Positions 6,874 through 15,235 of a stretch of 64,000 nt of DNA are shown in pieces. How positions within the stretch are numbered: the stretch's first letter is position 1; every line of letters begins with the position of its first letter. Origin of the DNA: Kitasatospora azatica KCTC 9699 (lineage in GTDB: Bacteria; Actinomycetota; Actinomycetes; Streptomycetales; Streptomycetaceae); assembly GCF_000744785.1 (NCBI RefSeq), contig NZ_JQMO01000003.1, forward strand, positions 2,046,001 through 2,110,000. The letters are read 5' to 3'. The translations under genes and the position numbers were made by a program. The notes beneath the pieces are model-generated. The model made no database searches. It saw only the letters and a list, made by a program, of their open reading frames with translations, and was not told the origin of the DNA.

Positions 6874-9681
6874 TCAGTGCCACCAGTTGGTGTTGGTGGC
6901 CCAGATGGGGACGGCGTCGGGGTCGTAGAGGACGAGGTTGTTGTCGTTCTGCATGATGAGGTTGCTGCCGGGGTGGGTCCAGGTGTTGGAGGACCACATC
7001 GGCCAGCCCTCGGGGGCGTAGACGACGAGGTTGCCGTCGGCCTGCAGCGCGGCGGTGGCTCCGGGGTGGCCCCAGGTGTTGGAGGACCAGAGCACGATGT
7101 GGTTGGGGGCGTAGAGCACCAGGTTGCCGTCGGCCTGCATGACCAGGATGCTCGCGCGGTTGGGCACGGTGTTGGCCACCATGTCGCCGGCGTGCAGGAC
7201 GGCCGGGGCGCGCAGGACGCCGCCGCGTTCGACGGGCAGGGTATTGGGGGTGCCGCTGGCCCAGAGACCGGTGCCGTGCGCGTAGAGGACGAGGTTGTCG
7301 TCGTCCTGAAGGACCAGGTTGGTGCTGCTGTGGTTCCAGGTGTTGGAGGACCAGAGCGGCCAGCCCTGGGGGGCGTAGACGACGAGGTTGCCGTCGGGCT
7401 GCATCACGGCCGTCGCGCCCGGGTGGCCCCAGGTGTTGGACGACCACCGGGCATGACCGGTCGCCTTGGAGTAGAGGACGAGGTTGCCGTCGGCCTGCAG
7501 GTCGAGGTGGCCGGCCTTGGACTGGACGCTGTCACCGGCGTGCAGGACGGTGCCGGCGGGGATGACGGTGCCACGGCTGATGACGCCGCCGTACCAGGTG
7601 TCGGTGGACCACAGGGCGCGGCCGTCGGCGTTGTAGAGGACGAGGTTGCCGTCGTTCTGCAGGGTGGTGCGGCTGCCGGGGTTGCCCTCGGTGGCGGGTG
7701 CCCAGAGCGGCCAGCCCTGGGGGGCGTAGACGACGAGGTTGCCGTCGGGCTGCATCACGGCGGTGGCGCCCGGGTGGCCGGCGGTGCCGGAGGTCCACAG
7801 CACGCGACCGGTCCAGGCGTCGGCGAGGACCAGGTTGCCGTCGGTGCCCATGGTCAGCGTGGTGCGACTGGCCGTCAGGACGTCGCCGCCGTGCAGCACC
7901 GTGCCGGACATGATCGGGTGGCCGGTGGTGTCGTGGGCAGGGTCATAGGTGCGGGTCGACCAGACCGGGGTGTTGTCGCGGCTGTACAGGACGGTGTTGC
8001 AGTCGTCTTGGACGACCAGGTGGTATCCCCGGCTCGCCGTGTTGCTGGCCCAGGTCGTGCCGCCGTTGGCGTTGGAGACGACGAGGTTGCCGTCGTTCTG
8101 CAGTGCCGCGTAGCTGCCAGGGTGGCCGGCGGTGTTGCTGGACCAGAGCGTCTTGCCGCTCTTCAGCTCGGTCAGCACGAGGTTGCCGTCGGCCTGCAGG
8201 GCCAGTGCGGCGCACTTCGAGTAGAGCACCGCGCCGGTGGGCATCCCGTTCCCGGCGAACAGGTCGGTGTCGATGCCCGATGCCTTGCCGAGGCTGACGT
8301 CGGAGCCGAACTGGGCGAGGCCGTTGACCGCCGGACGACCGGGGTACACGTGGATCGTCTCGTCGGTCATGAGCAGCGGCGGGTTGCCGTCACCGTAGCG
8401 GTCACCCGGAGAGTTGTAGGCCGGGTCGACGAAGACCTTGGACCTCGGGTTCTGCTGAAGGACGGTCTGCGGCGCCGGAAGCGGACCGAGGGTCTGGCCG
8501 TTGGCGGCTCGCCACAACTGCTGGGGGCTCTTGGTGCACGGGTAGAGCTTCAGCGAGCTGGAGGCCTCGGACAGGACCTGCGCGGTGAGGCACCACCCGG
8601 TGGGGCCATGGACCAGGCTGCCGCCCGAGCCGATGCTCCACTTCTGCGTGGCCCGCCCGTCACAGGCGCTCAGTCCGACCGACGAGTCGGTGGCCGAGGA
8701 CACGCCTTCAAGGCACTCCCCATCGGCGTGCAGGGTGCCGTCGGAGCCCAGCAGCCAGTTCTGATCCCAGTCGCCGTTGCCGCAGGCAATGGTGGCCGGA
8801 TTGAGGAAATCGACGCCGGCTCGGATGCAGAGCCCCGTGGGGGTGCCCGTCGTGACCGCTTGGATCACGGTGCTGGTCGGTGCGGCGAGGGTGCTGGTCG
8901 GGGTGCCGTCGGGGTTGAAGGCGAGTGGGTAACTGGCAATGGCGCCGGTGGTGTTGTCCCGGGCCCAGAGGGTGGGGCTACCGCCCACCTTGCCAGGGGC
9001 GATGAGCTTGGTGTTGGCCCAGTTGCCGGTGCCGAGGAGGACGGGGTTGCCGAGCGGGGCGCCGGTCTTGCCGGGGTAGTACCAGAGCTTGCCGTTCTCG
9101 ACGGTGACCACGTCCGGGAGGCCGTCGGCGTTGTCGATGCCGTTGGTGGCGAGGACCTGGGTGGTGGTGTTCCACGTCGGGTCGTAGCCGGTGCAGTCGG
9201 CGCCGGGGGCGCAGGTGGCGGGCTTGGCGACCGTGGTCACCTTGTCCCGGTGGGTGAAGTACCCGGGCGTGCCACCGAAGTTGGCGTCGTTCGGGTAGGC
9301 GAAGAGCTTGCTCGTGCCGTGGTCGAACGCGTACAGGTCATCGGTGGCCGAGCCGGTCAGGCTGCCCCGGTAACTGACCTGGTACGAGGACCAGTAGTAG
9401 CCCTCGGGACTGTTGAAGCCTTGCGACGCCGTGTAGGGGCCGGCGTGTGAGGGGAACACCACCAGACCGAGGCCGGTGTTCCCGATCACGTCCGCCACCC
9501 CGTCCCCGTCCAGGTCGCCCGGGACGCCTGCGGTGGTGCTCGTGCTCGGTGGGGCGGGCGTGGTGTCGGCGAGGGCCGGTGTGGCGGTGCCGGCGAGTGT
9601 GAGTGCCAGTGCGGCCGCTGCTGTGGATCTGCTGATCAGTCCGCCGAGTCGGCGGCGTGGGGCGCGGGTGCGCTCCCTCAT
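6874..9681 (-). CDS. Secreted multi-domain lectin-like protein, paralogue of lectin 1
   Basis: 935 residues with the same order of parts as its downstream neighbour: N-terminus MRERTRAPRRRLGG, hydrophobic signal core with likely cleavage after PALA near residue 38, an FG-GAP-like half with DLDGDGVADV and the shared PNDANFGGTPGYFTH segment, a ricin-like region (CIRAG, ECLEG, WCLTAQ), then twelve bulb-lectin motifs such as LQADGNLVLY in four blocks of three. The ricin-like part is the most diverged from the paralogue and the last blocks the least, which suggests different ligands on a common scaffold. The ATG at 9679-9681 is preceded by GGGGGAGGAACCCGC; an upstream in-frame start would place the conserved promoter and leader inside the gene. 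Confidence 0.9.
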   Translation of the reverse strand: MRERTRAPRRRLGGLISRSTAAAALALTLAGTATPALADTTPAPPSTSTTAGVPGDLDGDGVADVIGNTGLGLVVFPSHAGPYTASQGFNSPEGYYWSSYQVSYRGSLTGSATDDLYAFDHGTSKLFAYPNDANFGGTPGYFTHRDKVTTVAKPATCAPGADCTGYDPTWNTTTQVLATNGIDNADGLPDVVTVENGKLWYYPGKTGAPLGNPVLLGTGNWANTKLIAPGKVGGSPTLWARDNTTGAIASYPLAFNPDGTPTSTLAAPTSTVIQAVTTGTPTGLCIRAGVDFLNPATIACGNGDWDQNWLLGSDGTLHADGECLEGVSSATDSSVGLSACDGRATQKWSIGSGGSLVHGPTGWCLTAQVLSEASSSLKLYPCTKSPQQLWRAANGQTLGPLPAPQTVLQQNPRSKVFVDPAYNSPGDRYGDGNPPLLMTDETIHVYPGRPAVNGLAQFGSDVSLGKASGIDTDLFAGNGMPTGAVLYSKCAALALQADGNLVLTELKSGKTLWSSNTAGHPGSYAALQNDGNLVVSNANGGTTWASNTASRGYHLVVQDDCNTVLYSRDNTPVWSTRTYDPAHDTTGHPIMSGTVLHGGDVLTASRTTLTMGTDGNLVLADAWTGRVLWTSGTAGHPGATAVMQPDGNLVVYAPQGWPLWAPATEGNPGSRTTLQNDGNLVLYNADGRALWSTDTWYGGVISRGTVIPAGTVLHAGDSVQSKAGHLDLQADGNLVLYSKATGHARWSSNTWGHPGATAVMQPDGNLVVYAPQGWPLWSSNTWNHSSTNLVLQDDDNLVLYAHGTGLWASGTPNTLPVERGGVLRAPAVLHAGDMVANTVPNRASILVMQADGNLVLYAPNHIVLWSSNTWGHPGATAALQADGNLVVYAPEGWPMWSSNTWTHPGSNLIMQNDNNLVLYDPDAVPIWATNTNWWH

Positions 9682-9701
9682 GCGGGTTCCTCCCCCAGGT
9701 G

Positions 9702-9724
9702 CGCCGGCCTGATTGGGGCCGGCG
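9702..9724 (-). promoter_or_regulatory. Leader hairpin upstream of the lectin 2 ribosome site
   Basis: CGCCGGCC/GGCCGGCG, 8-bp perfect stem with a 7-nt loop, the counterpart of 6693-6714. Confidence 0.55.
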
Positions 9725-9792
9725 GCGAAGTCTGCGGCGGGGATCCTCGGGTGCGCGGTGGGCGAACGGTGAAGATCCTGGGCCGGAGGGGA

Positions 9793-9822
9793 AGGGTATC
9801 GGGCGCCAGTTCGAGCCAGCAA
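9793..9822 (-). promoter_or_regulatory. Promoter of lectin 2
   Basis: Minus strand -35 TTGCTG (9817-9822), 18 bp spacer, -10 TACCCT (9793-9798), then the shared CCAGGATCTTCACCG block starting 86 nt before the ATG (87 nt in lectin 1). Same architecture as the promoter at 6786-6815. Confidence 0.65.
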
Positions 9823-9859
9823 TGGGGTTCGGACAAGTACCAACGGAGCTGAGGATCAA

Positions 9860-10531
9860 TCAGGACAAGAGCCCCGTTACCTCCCCTTCCGTCCACCTCC
9901 CGGCCGCTCCCGGTCGGGTGCTGAGGTAGTGCGCGATCCGTGCCGTGTCCCAGCCGTGCGACTCGCGCAACCCTGCCCCGAGGTGGCGCAGGTAGGACGC
10001 CGACGGCGGGTTCAGCGGGGCCTCGGCGGTGCGCCAGGGGGCGGTGAAGGTGAGCAGCGGGTGGCCGTCGAGGTGGCCGGCGCAGACCAGGGTCTCGTAG
10101 CGGCCGGTGCCGTAGTGGGCGCGGCCCTGGGTGAGGGCGGGGCGCAGGTCGAGCTCGGTGCCGGGTGGGCGGTGCATCTCCTGGGCGGCGAGGTCGGCGA
10201 ACTGGGCGCTGGTCAGCAGGTATGCGCGGGCGGGGGTGCGGCCGGTGTCGAGGGGGTCGTAGAAGGCCATGCCGCCGGTCCACACCAGGGACTCCAGTGC
10301 GAAGTGCAGTCGGCCGGGCAGCTCGACGGGCTGGTCGCGGCGAGGCGGGCGCGGGTCGCGGCAGCCGGGGTAGGCGGGGAAGGTGTCGGCGCCGCCGGGT
10401 GGGTGGCCGCCTGCGAGGTAGGCGGTGAAGCGGGCGAAGTGCAGGTTGGAGCCGTAGGCCGCGTACCAGACCAGGTCGGGTGCGGGCGCTGGCTTGAAAC
10501 GGTGCTGTGTAGCCCAGTTGAGGAGGGGCAT
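9860..10531 (-). CDS. Gamma-glutamylcyclotransferase-fold protein (GGCT/AIG2-like)
   Basis: 223 residues, probably cytoplasmic. The N-terminal segment VWYAAYGSNLHFARF carries the YGSN motif of the GGCT/AIG2 (BtrG-like) fold, and the protein continues with GRLHFALESLVWTGGMAFYDP and a Y-E-T strand (GTGRYETLVCAGHLDG). Actinobacterial members are sometimes mislabelled histone deacetylase in databases. Substrate unknown. The ATG at 10529-10531 follows AGGAGG at six bases; longer in-frame readings upstream cross the divergent SLATT gene and are rejected. The start codon lies only 33 bp from that of the divergent gene. Confidence 0.75.
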   Translation of the reverse strand: MPLLNWATQHRFKPAPAPDLVWYAAYGSNLHFARFTAYLAGGHPPGGADTFPAYPGCRDPRPPRRDQPVELPGRLHFALESLVWTGGMAFYDPLDTGRTPARAYLLTSAQFADLAAQEMHRPPGTELDLRPALTQGRAHYGTGRYETLVCAGHLDGHPLLTFTAPWRTAEAPLNPPSASYLRHLGAGLRESHGWDTARIAHYLSTRPGAAGRWTEGEVTGLLS

Positions 10532-10564
10532 ACTGCCTCCTGAGTCGTGAGGGGGCACTGGCTG

Positions 10565-11473
10565 ATGGTGCGATGGGACCCAACCGGGATCGACGAGGCG
10601 GACTTCCTGCCGGAGCCGTTCCAGACGGCCGACCAGGCCTCGCTCGCCGGGCAGCGGCAGACGTTGCGGTGGTACCGGGGCATGATCCTGATGCTGGTGC
10701 TCGCGGCGGTGGTCGGCGCGGTGACCACGGGCCGGGGCGCCGCGCCGCTGGTCTCGGTGGCGGCCTTCCTGCTGGCCGGCTACTTCTGGTCCCGGCTGCG
10801 GACCGCCAACCCGCAGGCCCGCTGGTACCAGGCGCGGGCGGCGGCCGAGTCGGTGAAGACGCTGGCCTGGAAGTACACCGTCCGGGCCCGGCCGTTCGGC
10901 GGGCCGGCCGACTCGCCCGAGGTGGACGAGGAGTACCGTGCCCAGGTCGCCGAGGTGCTGCGGACCTTCGAGGACTCGGGCGTGATCGAGCCCGGTGCGG
11001 CGCCCGAGATCACCGACGGCATGCGGGAGTTGCGGGCGGCCGACCTGCCGGCGCGACGGACCCTGTACCTGCGGGTGCGGGTGGAGGGGCAGCGCACCTG
11101 GTACCTGGCCAAGGCGGATGCCTGCGAATCGCAGGCGGTCTCCTGGGGGTTGGGCACGGTGGCGCTGATGATCGTGGGCGGTGCGGCGGCGGTGGCGCAG
11201 GCGCTCGGGGCGATCTCGGTCAGCATCTTCGGTGCCTGTTCGGCGGCGGCTGCGGCGATCATCGCCTGGACCCAGCTGAAGCAACTGCGCCCGCTGGTCT
11301 CGGCGTACCAGTTGGCCGCCAAGGAACTCGACGAGGTGTGGGGCAAGTTGACCGCCCTGGACCTGTCCGGTCCGGAGGCGGAGGCCGACTGGGCGCGGCT
11401 GGCGGGCGACGCGGAGGACGCGGTGGCCCGCGAGCACACCAGTTGGCGGGCTCGGCGGGCCTTTCCGCGCTGA
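10565..11473 (+). CDS. SLATT/DUF4231-type membrane protein
   Basis: 302 residues. Two hydrophobic hairpins (about residues 34-75 and 195-235) surround a polar middle section holding AAAESVKTLAWKYTVRARPF, and the C-terminus reads DAEDAVAREHTSWRARR. Both signatures recur in the gene at 38437-39363, so the two are paralogues. SLATT-type (DUF4231) proteins are predicted two-helix membrane effectors found beside nucleotide-sensing and conflict genes. Here the neighbours are a GGCT-like gene and a MarR/MFS pair, giving no direct clue. ATG 10565 follows GAGGGGGCACTGGCT; GTG 10547 is an alternative. Confidence 0.75.
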   Translation: MVRWDPTGIDEADFLPEPFQTADQASLAGQRQTLRWYRGMILMLVLAAVVGAVTTGRGAAPLVSVAAFLLAGYFWSRLRTANPQARWYQARAAAESVKTLAWKYTVRARPFGGPADSPEVDEEYRAQVAEVLRTFEDSGVIEPGAAPEITDGMRELRAADLPARRTLYLRVRVEGQRTWYLAKADACESQAVSWGLGTVALMIVGGAAAVAQALGAISVSIFGACSAAAAAIIAWTQLKQLRPLVSAYQLAAKELDEVWGKLTALDLSGPEAEADWARLAGDAEDAVAREHTSWRARRAFPR

Positions 11474-11500
11474 GGCCGAGGCCGCTGCCGGAGACGCATC

Positions 11501-11541
11501 GGGTGATCCCTGTTCTACGAAGCGTGAGTGCGGGATCACCC
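11501..11541 (+). terminator. Inverted repeat after the SLATT gene
   Basis: GGGTGATCCC (11501-11510) and GGGATCACCC (11532-11541), perfect 10-bp arms around 21 nt. Located 28 nt after the SLATT stop codon; a terminator is likeliest, though the long loop also fits a binding site. Confidence 0.45.
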
Positions 11542-11612
11542 TAGGGCGGGGCGAAGCGGGTGAAACGGTTCTCCTGGGGGTGCTCGCGTGTCGCGTCACC
11601 GTCAATGGATTT

Positions 11613-11644
11613 TCCTTAGCGAGGGTAATGACGTAAGCTAAGGA
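11613..11644. promoter_or_regulatory. Probable MarR operator
   Basis: Arms TCCTTAGC and GCTAAGGA, separated by 16 bp, end three bases before the marR start codon. This is the position expected for an autoregulatory operator also covering the downstream exporter gene. Confidence 0.6.
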
Positions 11645-11646
11645 TC

Positions 11647-12081
11647 ATGTCCGAGATGTCCGAGGCCGATCTCGCCGCTGTCAGCCAGCTGCGGTCGTCC
11701 GTGATGCGCCTGGCCCGCCGCCTGCGGCACCAGCACGTCGAGCAGTCGCTCAGTCCTACCGAGATGGGGGTACTGGGGACGTTGGCTCGATGTGGCAGCG
11801 CCACACCGGGGGAGTTGGCACGGCGGGAGCATGTGCAGCCGCCTTCGATGACGCGGATCATCGCGATGTTGGAGGAGAAGGGGCTGGTGCGGCGGGAGCC
11901 GCACCCGGAGGACCGGCGGCAGGTGGTGGTCAGCATGACCGAGCAGGCCGCGGAGATCCTCGACGAGAGCCGTCGGCGGCGCAACGCCTGGCTCGCGGAG
12001 CTGGCCTCCCAGCTGACCGAGGAGGAGTGGGCCACGGTCCGCGCGGCCGCGCCCGCGCTGTACAAGCTCGCGCATCTCTAG
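11647..12081 (+). CDS. MarR-family transcriptional regulator
   Basis: 144 residues with a winged helix-turn-helix: recognition region GELARREHVQPPSMTRIIAMLEEKGLVRR, wing PEDRRQVVVSMT, flanked by dimerisation helices. MarR proteins usually repress nearby efflux genes and are released by small phenolic or other ligands. The MFS gene follows 69 bp downstream in the same direction, and an inverted repeat lies directly in front of this gene, so autoregulation together with the exporter is likely. ATG 11647 sits within an SD-like CTAAGGATC. Confidence 0.92.
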   Translation: MSEMSEADLAAVSQLRSSVMRLARRLRHQHVEQSLSPTEMGVLGTLARCGSATPGELARREHVQPPSMTRIIAMLEEKGLVRREPHPEDRRQVVVSMTEQAAEILDESRRRRNAWLAELASQLTEEEWATVRAAAPALYKLAHL

Positions 12082-12150
12082 GACGAAGGGCCACCGGCCG
12101 ACGAAGGGCCGCAGGCCGAAGAGGGCGAACGAGAGGAACTGGAACCACAT

Positions 12151-13548
12151 ATGAGCAAGGGAAGCCATACCGCCGACCCCGACGAACGCACCGCGGCGGT
12201 CACCACCGCCGCACCGAGCCCCACGGCTTCTCCAGGGGCAGGATTCACCCGACCCGGAGGCATGTTCTCCTCGCTGCGGGTGCGCAACTACCGGTACTTC
12301 TTCGCCGGACAGATCGTCAGCAACACCGGCAGCTGGATGCAGCGCATCGCCCAGGACTGGCTGGTGCTGAGCCTCACCCACAGCCCGCTCGCGGTCGGTA
12401 TCACCACCGCGATGCAGTTCCTGCCGACGCTCGCGCTCGGCCTCTTCGGCGGAGTGCTCGCGGACCGGATGTCCAAGCGCCGACTGCTGATCGCGACCCA
12501 GGGCGCGATGGGCCTGCTGGCCGCGGGACTCGCCGTGATGACCATCACCGGCACCGTGACCGCGTACTACGTCTACCTCTTCGCGCTGCTGCTCGGCCTG
12601 GTCACGGTGGTCGACACGCCGACCCGGCAGGCCTTCGTCTCCGAGATGGTGGGCCCCAAGGACCTCAGCAACGCGGTGAGCCTGAACGCCGCCAACTTCC
12701 AGACCGCGCGCCTGGTCGGCCCGGCGGTCGCCGGCCTGCTGATCGCGGCGGTCGGCAGCGGCTGGGCGTTCGCGCTGAACGCGGTCTCCTTCGCGGCGGT
12801 GATCGGCGGGCTGCTGGCGATGCGGCCCAGCGAGCTGCGCACGGTGGACCGGATCCCCCGCGAGAAGGGCCAACTGCGCGAGGGGCTGCGGTATGTGAAG
12901 GACCGTCCGGACCTGATGTGGCCGCTGGTACTGGCCGCCTTCATCGGCACCTTCGGCTTCAACTTCCCGACCCTGCTCTCCGGTTTCGCCTACGGCACCT
13001 TCCACGTCGGCCCGGGCGAGTACGGACTGCTGAACACCGCGATGGCGCTCGGCTCGCTGGCCGGCGCGCTCTACGCGGCCCGCAGGGGCAACCCGCGGCT
13101 GCGCTGGCTGACCGGTGCGGCGCTGGGCTTCGGGGTGCTGGAGGTGCTGGCCGCCGGCGCGCCCGGGTACTGGACCTTCGCGGTGCTGCTCACCCTGGTC
13201 GGCGTCTTCGGACTGACCTTCAACACGGCGGTCAACTCCTATGTGCAGCTGGCCACCGACCCCGAGATGCGGGGCCGGGTGATGGGCCTGCTGGTGCTGG
13301 TCTTCACCGGCGGCACGCCGGTCGGCGCCCCGCTGGTCGGCTGGGTGACCGACGCCTACGGGGCCCGGGTCGGCCTGCTGGCCTGTGGAGCGGTCTCGGC
13401 GCTGGCGGCCACCGTGGTCGGCCTGGTGCTGGCCCGCTGCGCGGACCTGCGGCTGCGGGTGAACCTGCACCGGGGCAGCCGGGTGGTGGCCTTCGTGCCC
13501 AGGACGACCACCAGCCAGTCGCGGTCCCAGCTCGCCACCGCCTGCTGA
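12151..13548 (+). CDS. MFS transporter (MFS_3, EntS-like)
   Basis: 465 residues, about 11-12 transmembrane helices. It opens with FSSLRVRNYRYFFAGQIVSNTGSWMQRIAQDWLVL, typical of the MFS_3 group that includes the enterobactin exporter EntS and many Streptomyces drug exporters, and has LADRMSKRRLL in the loop between helices 2 and 3. The C-terminal tail (VPRTTTSQSRSQLATAC) is hydrophilic. ATG 12151 has GAGAGGAACT upstream. It is probably co-transcribed with the marR gene and controlled by it. Substrate unknown. Confidence 0.88.
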   Translation: MSKGSHTADPDERTAAVTTAAPSPTASPGAGFTRPGGMFSSLRVRNYRYFFAGQIVSNTGSWMQRIAQDWLVLSLTHSPLAVGITTAMQFLPTLALGLFGGVLADRMSKRRLLIATQGAMGLLAAGLAVMTITGTVTAYYVYLFALLLGLVTVVDTPTRQAFVSEMVGPKDLSNAVSLNAANFQTARLVGPAVAGLLIAAVGSGWAFALNAVSFAAVIGGLLAMRPSELRTVDRIPREKGQLREGLRYVKDRPDLMWPLVLAAFIGTFGFNFPTLLSGFAYGTFHVGPGEYGLLNTAMALGSLAGALYAARRGNPRLRWLTGAALGFGVLEVLAAGAPGYWTFAVLLTLVGVFGLTFNTAVNSYVQLATDPEMRGRVMGLLVLVFTGGTPVGAPLVGWVTDAYGARVGLLACGAVSALAATVVGLVLARCADLRLRVNLHRGSRVVAFVPRTTTSQSRSQLATAC

Positions 13549-13555
13549 CAGGAAG

Positions 13556-14101
13556 TCAGAGGCGGATTTCGAGGAGCTGTCCCGGCCAGGGCGTGCTGTC
13601 CGGCCGGGGCACCTCGAACGGTTCGGTCTCGGTGAACCCGAGCGCCCGGTACTGCTGGACCAGCTTGCGGTCGTCGCCCGCGTAGCAGTCGACGCGCAGC
13701 AGGCCGAGACCACGCCGGACGGTCTCGGCCCGCGCGTCGGCGATCAGTGCCGCGCCGATCCCTCCCCCGGCCTTCGGCCGGGAGGGGCCCTCATCCTTGC
13801 GCGAGCGGTCGGTGACCAGTAGCCGGATGAACAGCTCGGGGACGTCGGCCGGCGGTACGTAGCTCGACAGGTCCTCCGCCAGGACGCAGCAGCCGACCGT
13901 GCGGCCCTGCTCGTCCTCGGCGATCCGCACCAGGTAGTCCCGGGTGTACATCTCCACCCGCTCCACCGCCGCCGGCCGGCTCGACCAGGAGACGCTGCCC
14001 CACTGGCCGGTGCGCCCCTGGCCGGCGAGCCAGGCCACGGCGGAGTCGAGCAGGGCGAGGATGTCGGGGACGTCGGCAGGGCCGCCGGTGCGGATCTTCA
14101 T
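13556..14101 (-). CDS. GNAT-family N-acetyltransferase with a palindromic in-frame insert
   Basis: 181 residues, start ATG 14099-14101. The GNAT fold is seen in MKIRTGGPADVPDILALLDSA, the beta-4 strand LFIRLLVTD, the acetyl-CoA loop GGGIGAALIADARAE and the end motif YRALGFTETEPFEVPR. Between LLVTDRSR and GGGIGAAL there is an insert of roughly nine residues (KDEGPSRPKA) where most members have a few residues such as HRGR. The DNA there is a near-perfect hairpin (13760-13787). The insert sits at the mouth of the cofactor site, so activity may be altered. Convergent with the MFS gene, 7 bp apart. Confidence 0.85.
   Translation of the reverse strand: MKIRTGGPADVPDILALLDSAVAWLAGQGRTGQWGSVSWSSRPAAVERVEMYTRDYLVRIAEDEQGRTVGCCVLAEDLSSYVPPADVPELFIRLLVTDRSRKDEGPSRPKAGGGIGAALIADARAETVRRGLGLLRVDCYAGDDRKLVQQYRALGFTETEPFEVPRPDSTPWPGQLLEIRL
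13760..13787. repeat. Palindromic element inserted in the GNAT coding sequence
   Basis: CCCTCCCCCGGCC, loop TTC, GGCCGGGAGGGG: a hairpin with a two-base bulge. It keeps the reading frame and corresponds to the extra loop in the protein. The sequence resembles small hairpin elements common in Streptomyces intergenic DNA, as I recall them. Confidence 0.55.
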
Positions 14102-14218
14102 ACGAACAGTTCTACCCGCACATGGGCTCATCTGTCTGCGCCGCCCGGCTCCAGGGTTCCAGGGCGCTGAAACCGTCGTGAAGCCGCGCTGAATGCGCCC
14201 TGCCGCAATCTCTGCGGC

Positions 14219-15235
14219 ATGACGAAAACGACATCGCACTCACTCGCCATCGCGGCCAAGGGGCTGCGCAAGGCCTACGGGGACAAGACGGTCCTCGACG
14301 GTATCGACCTGGCGGTGCCGGCCGGTACCGTCTTCTCCCTGCTCGGCCCGAACGGCGCCGGCAAGACCACCGCCGTCAAGATCCTCTCCACCCTCGTGAC
14401 CGCCGACGCCGGCGAACTGCAGGTCGGCGGTCACGACCTGGCGGCCGACCCGCAGGCCGTGCGGGCGGCGATCGGCGTCACCGGGCAGTTCTCCGCCGTC
14501 GACGGCCTGATCACCGGCGAGGAGAACATGCTCCTGATGGCGGACCTGCACCACCTGTCCAAGCGCGAGGGGCGGCGGGTAGCCGCCGAACTGCTGGAAC
14601 GCTTCGACCTCACCGAGGCCGCGAAGAAGCCCGCCGCCACCTACTCCGGCGGTATGAAGCGCCGCCTCGACATCGCCATGACCCTGGTCGGCAGCCCGCG
14701 GATCATCTTCCTCGACGAGCCGACCACCGGCCTCGACCCGCGCAGCCGCCACACCATGTGGGGGATCATCCGCGCGCTGGTCTCCGGCGGCGTCACGGTC
14801 TTCCTCACCACCCAGTACCTGGAGGAGGCCGACCAACTCGCCGACCGCATCGCGGTACTGAACAACGGCAGGATCGCCGCCGAGGGGACCGCCGGTGAGC
14901 TGAAGCGGCTCATCCCGGGCGGGCACGTCCGGCTGCGCTTCACCGACCCGTCCGCGTACCAGTCCGCCGCCGTCGCCCTGCGCGAGGGCAGCCGGGACGA
15001 CGAGGCACTGTCGCTGCAGATCCCCAGCGGCGGCAGCCAGCGGGAGCTGCGCGCCATCCTCGACTGGCTGGACTCGGCCGGCATCGAGGCGGACGAGCTG
15101 ACCGTGCACACCCCCGACCTCGACGACGTGTTCTTCGCCCTGACCGGCGGCACCGGCGGCACCACCGGCACCGGCGGCACCACCGGCACCGGCGGCACCG
15201 ATGTCCCCAACCAGCCCAAGGAGACTGTCCGATGA
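14219..15235 (+). CDS. ABC transporter ATP-binding protein, DrrA type
   Basis: 338 residues. Walker A GPNGAGKTT, signature YSGGMKRRLDIA, Walker B RIIFLDEPTTGLDPRSR and the H-loop equivalent LTTQYLEEADQL are all present; the C-terminal extension matches the daunorubicin-resistance DrrA group. It ends in a Gly/Thr repeat (GGTGGTTGTGGTTGTGGTD) encoded by an 18-bp tandem DNA repeat (15147-15200), perhaps a flexible linker. It overlaps the permease gene by ATGA, so the two should make one exporter. No clear ribosome site precedes ATG 14219, so a leaderless transcript is possible. Divergent from the GNAT gene. Confidence 0.92.
   Translation: MTKTTSHSLAIAAKGLRKAYGDKTVLDGIDLAVPAGTVFSLLGPNGAGKTTAVKILSTLVTADAGELQVGGHDLAADPQAVRAAIGVTGQFSAVDGLITGEENMLLMADLHHLSKREGRRVAAELLERFDLTEAAKKPAATYSGGMKRRLDIAMTLVGSPRIIFLDEPTTGLDPRSRHTMWGIIRALVSGGVTVFLTTQYLEEADQLADRIAVLNNGRIAAEGTAGELKRLIPGGHVRLRFTDPSAYQSAAVALREGSRDDEALSLQIPSGGSQRELRAILDWLDSAGIEADELTVHTPDLDDVFFALTGGTGGTTGTGGTTGTGGTDVPNQPKETVR
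15147..15200 (+). repeat. 18-bp tandem repeat encoding Gly/Thr at the DrrA-like C-terminus
   Basis: Unit GGCACCGGCGGCACCACC in about two and a half copies, in frame. Slippage could change the linker length without breaking the frame. Confidence 0.6.

Noticed and set aside
10532..11605. N-terminal extension of the GGCT-like protein across the SLATT gene
   Set aside because: The extension is a shadow of the divergent SLATT coding sequence; the real start at 10531 has AGGAGG and the YGSN segment near it.
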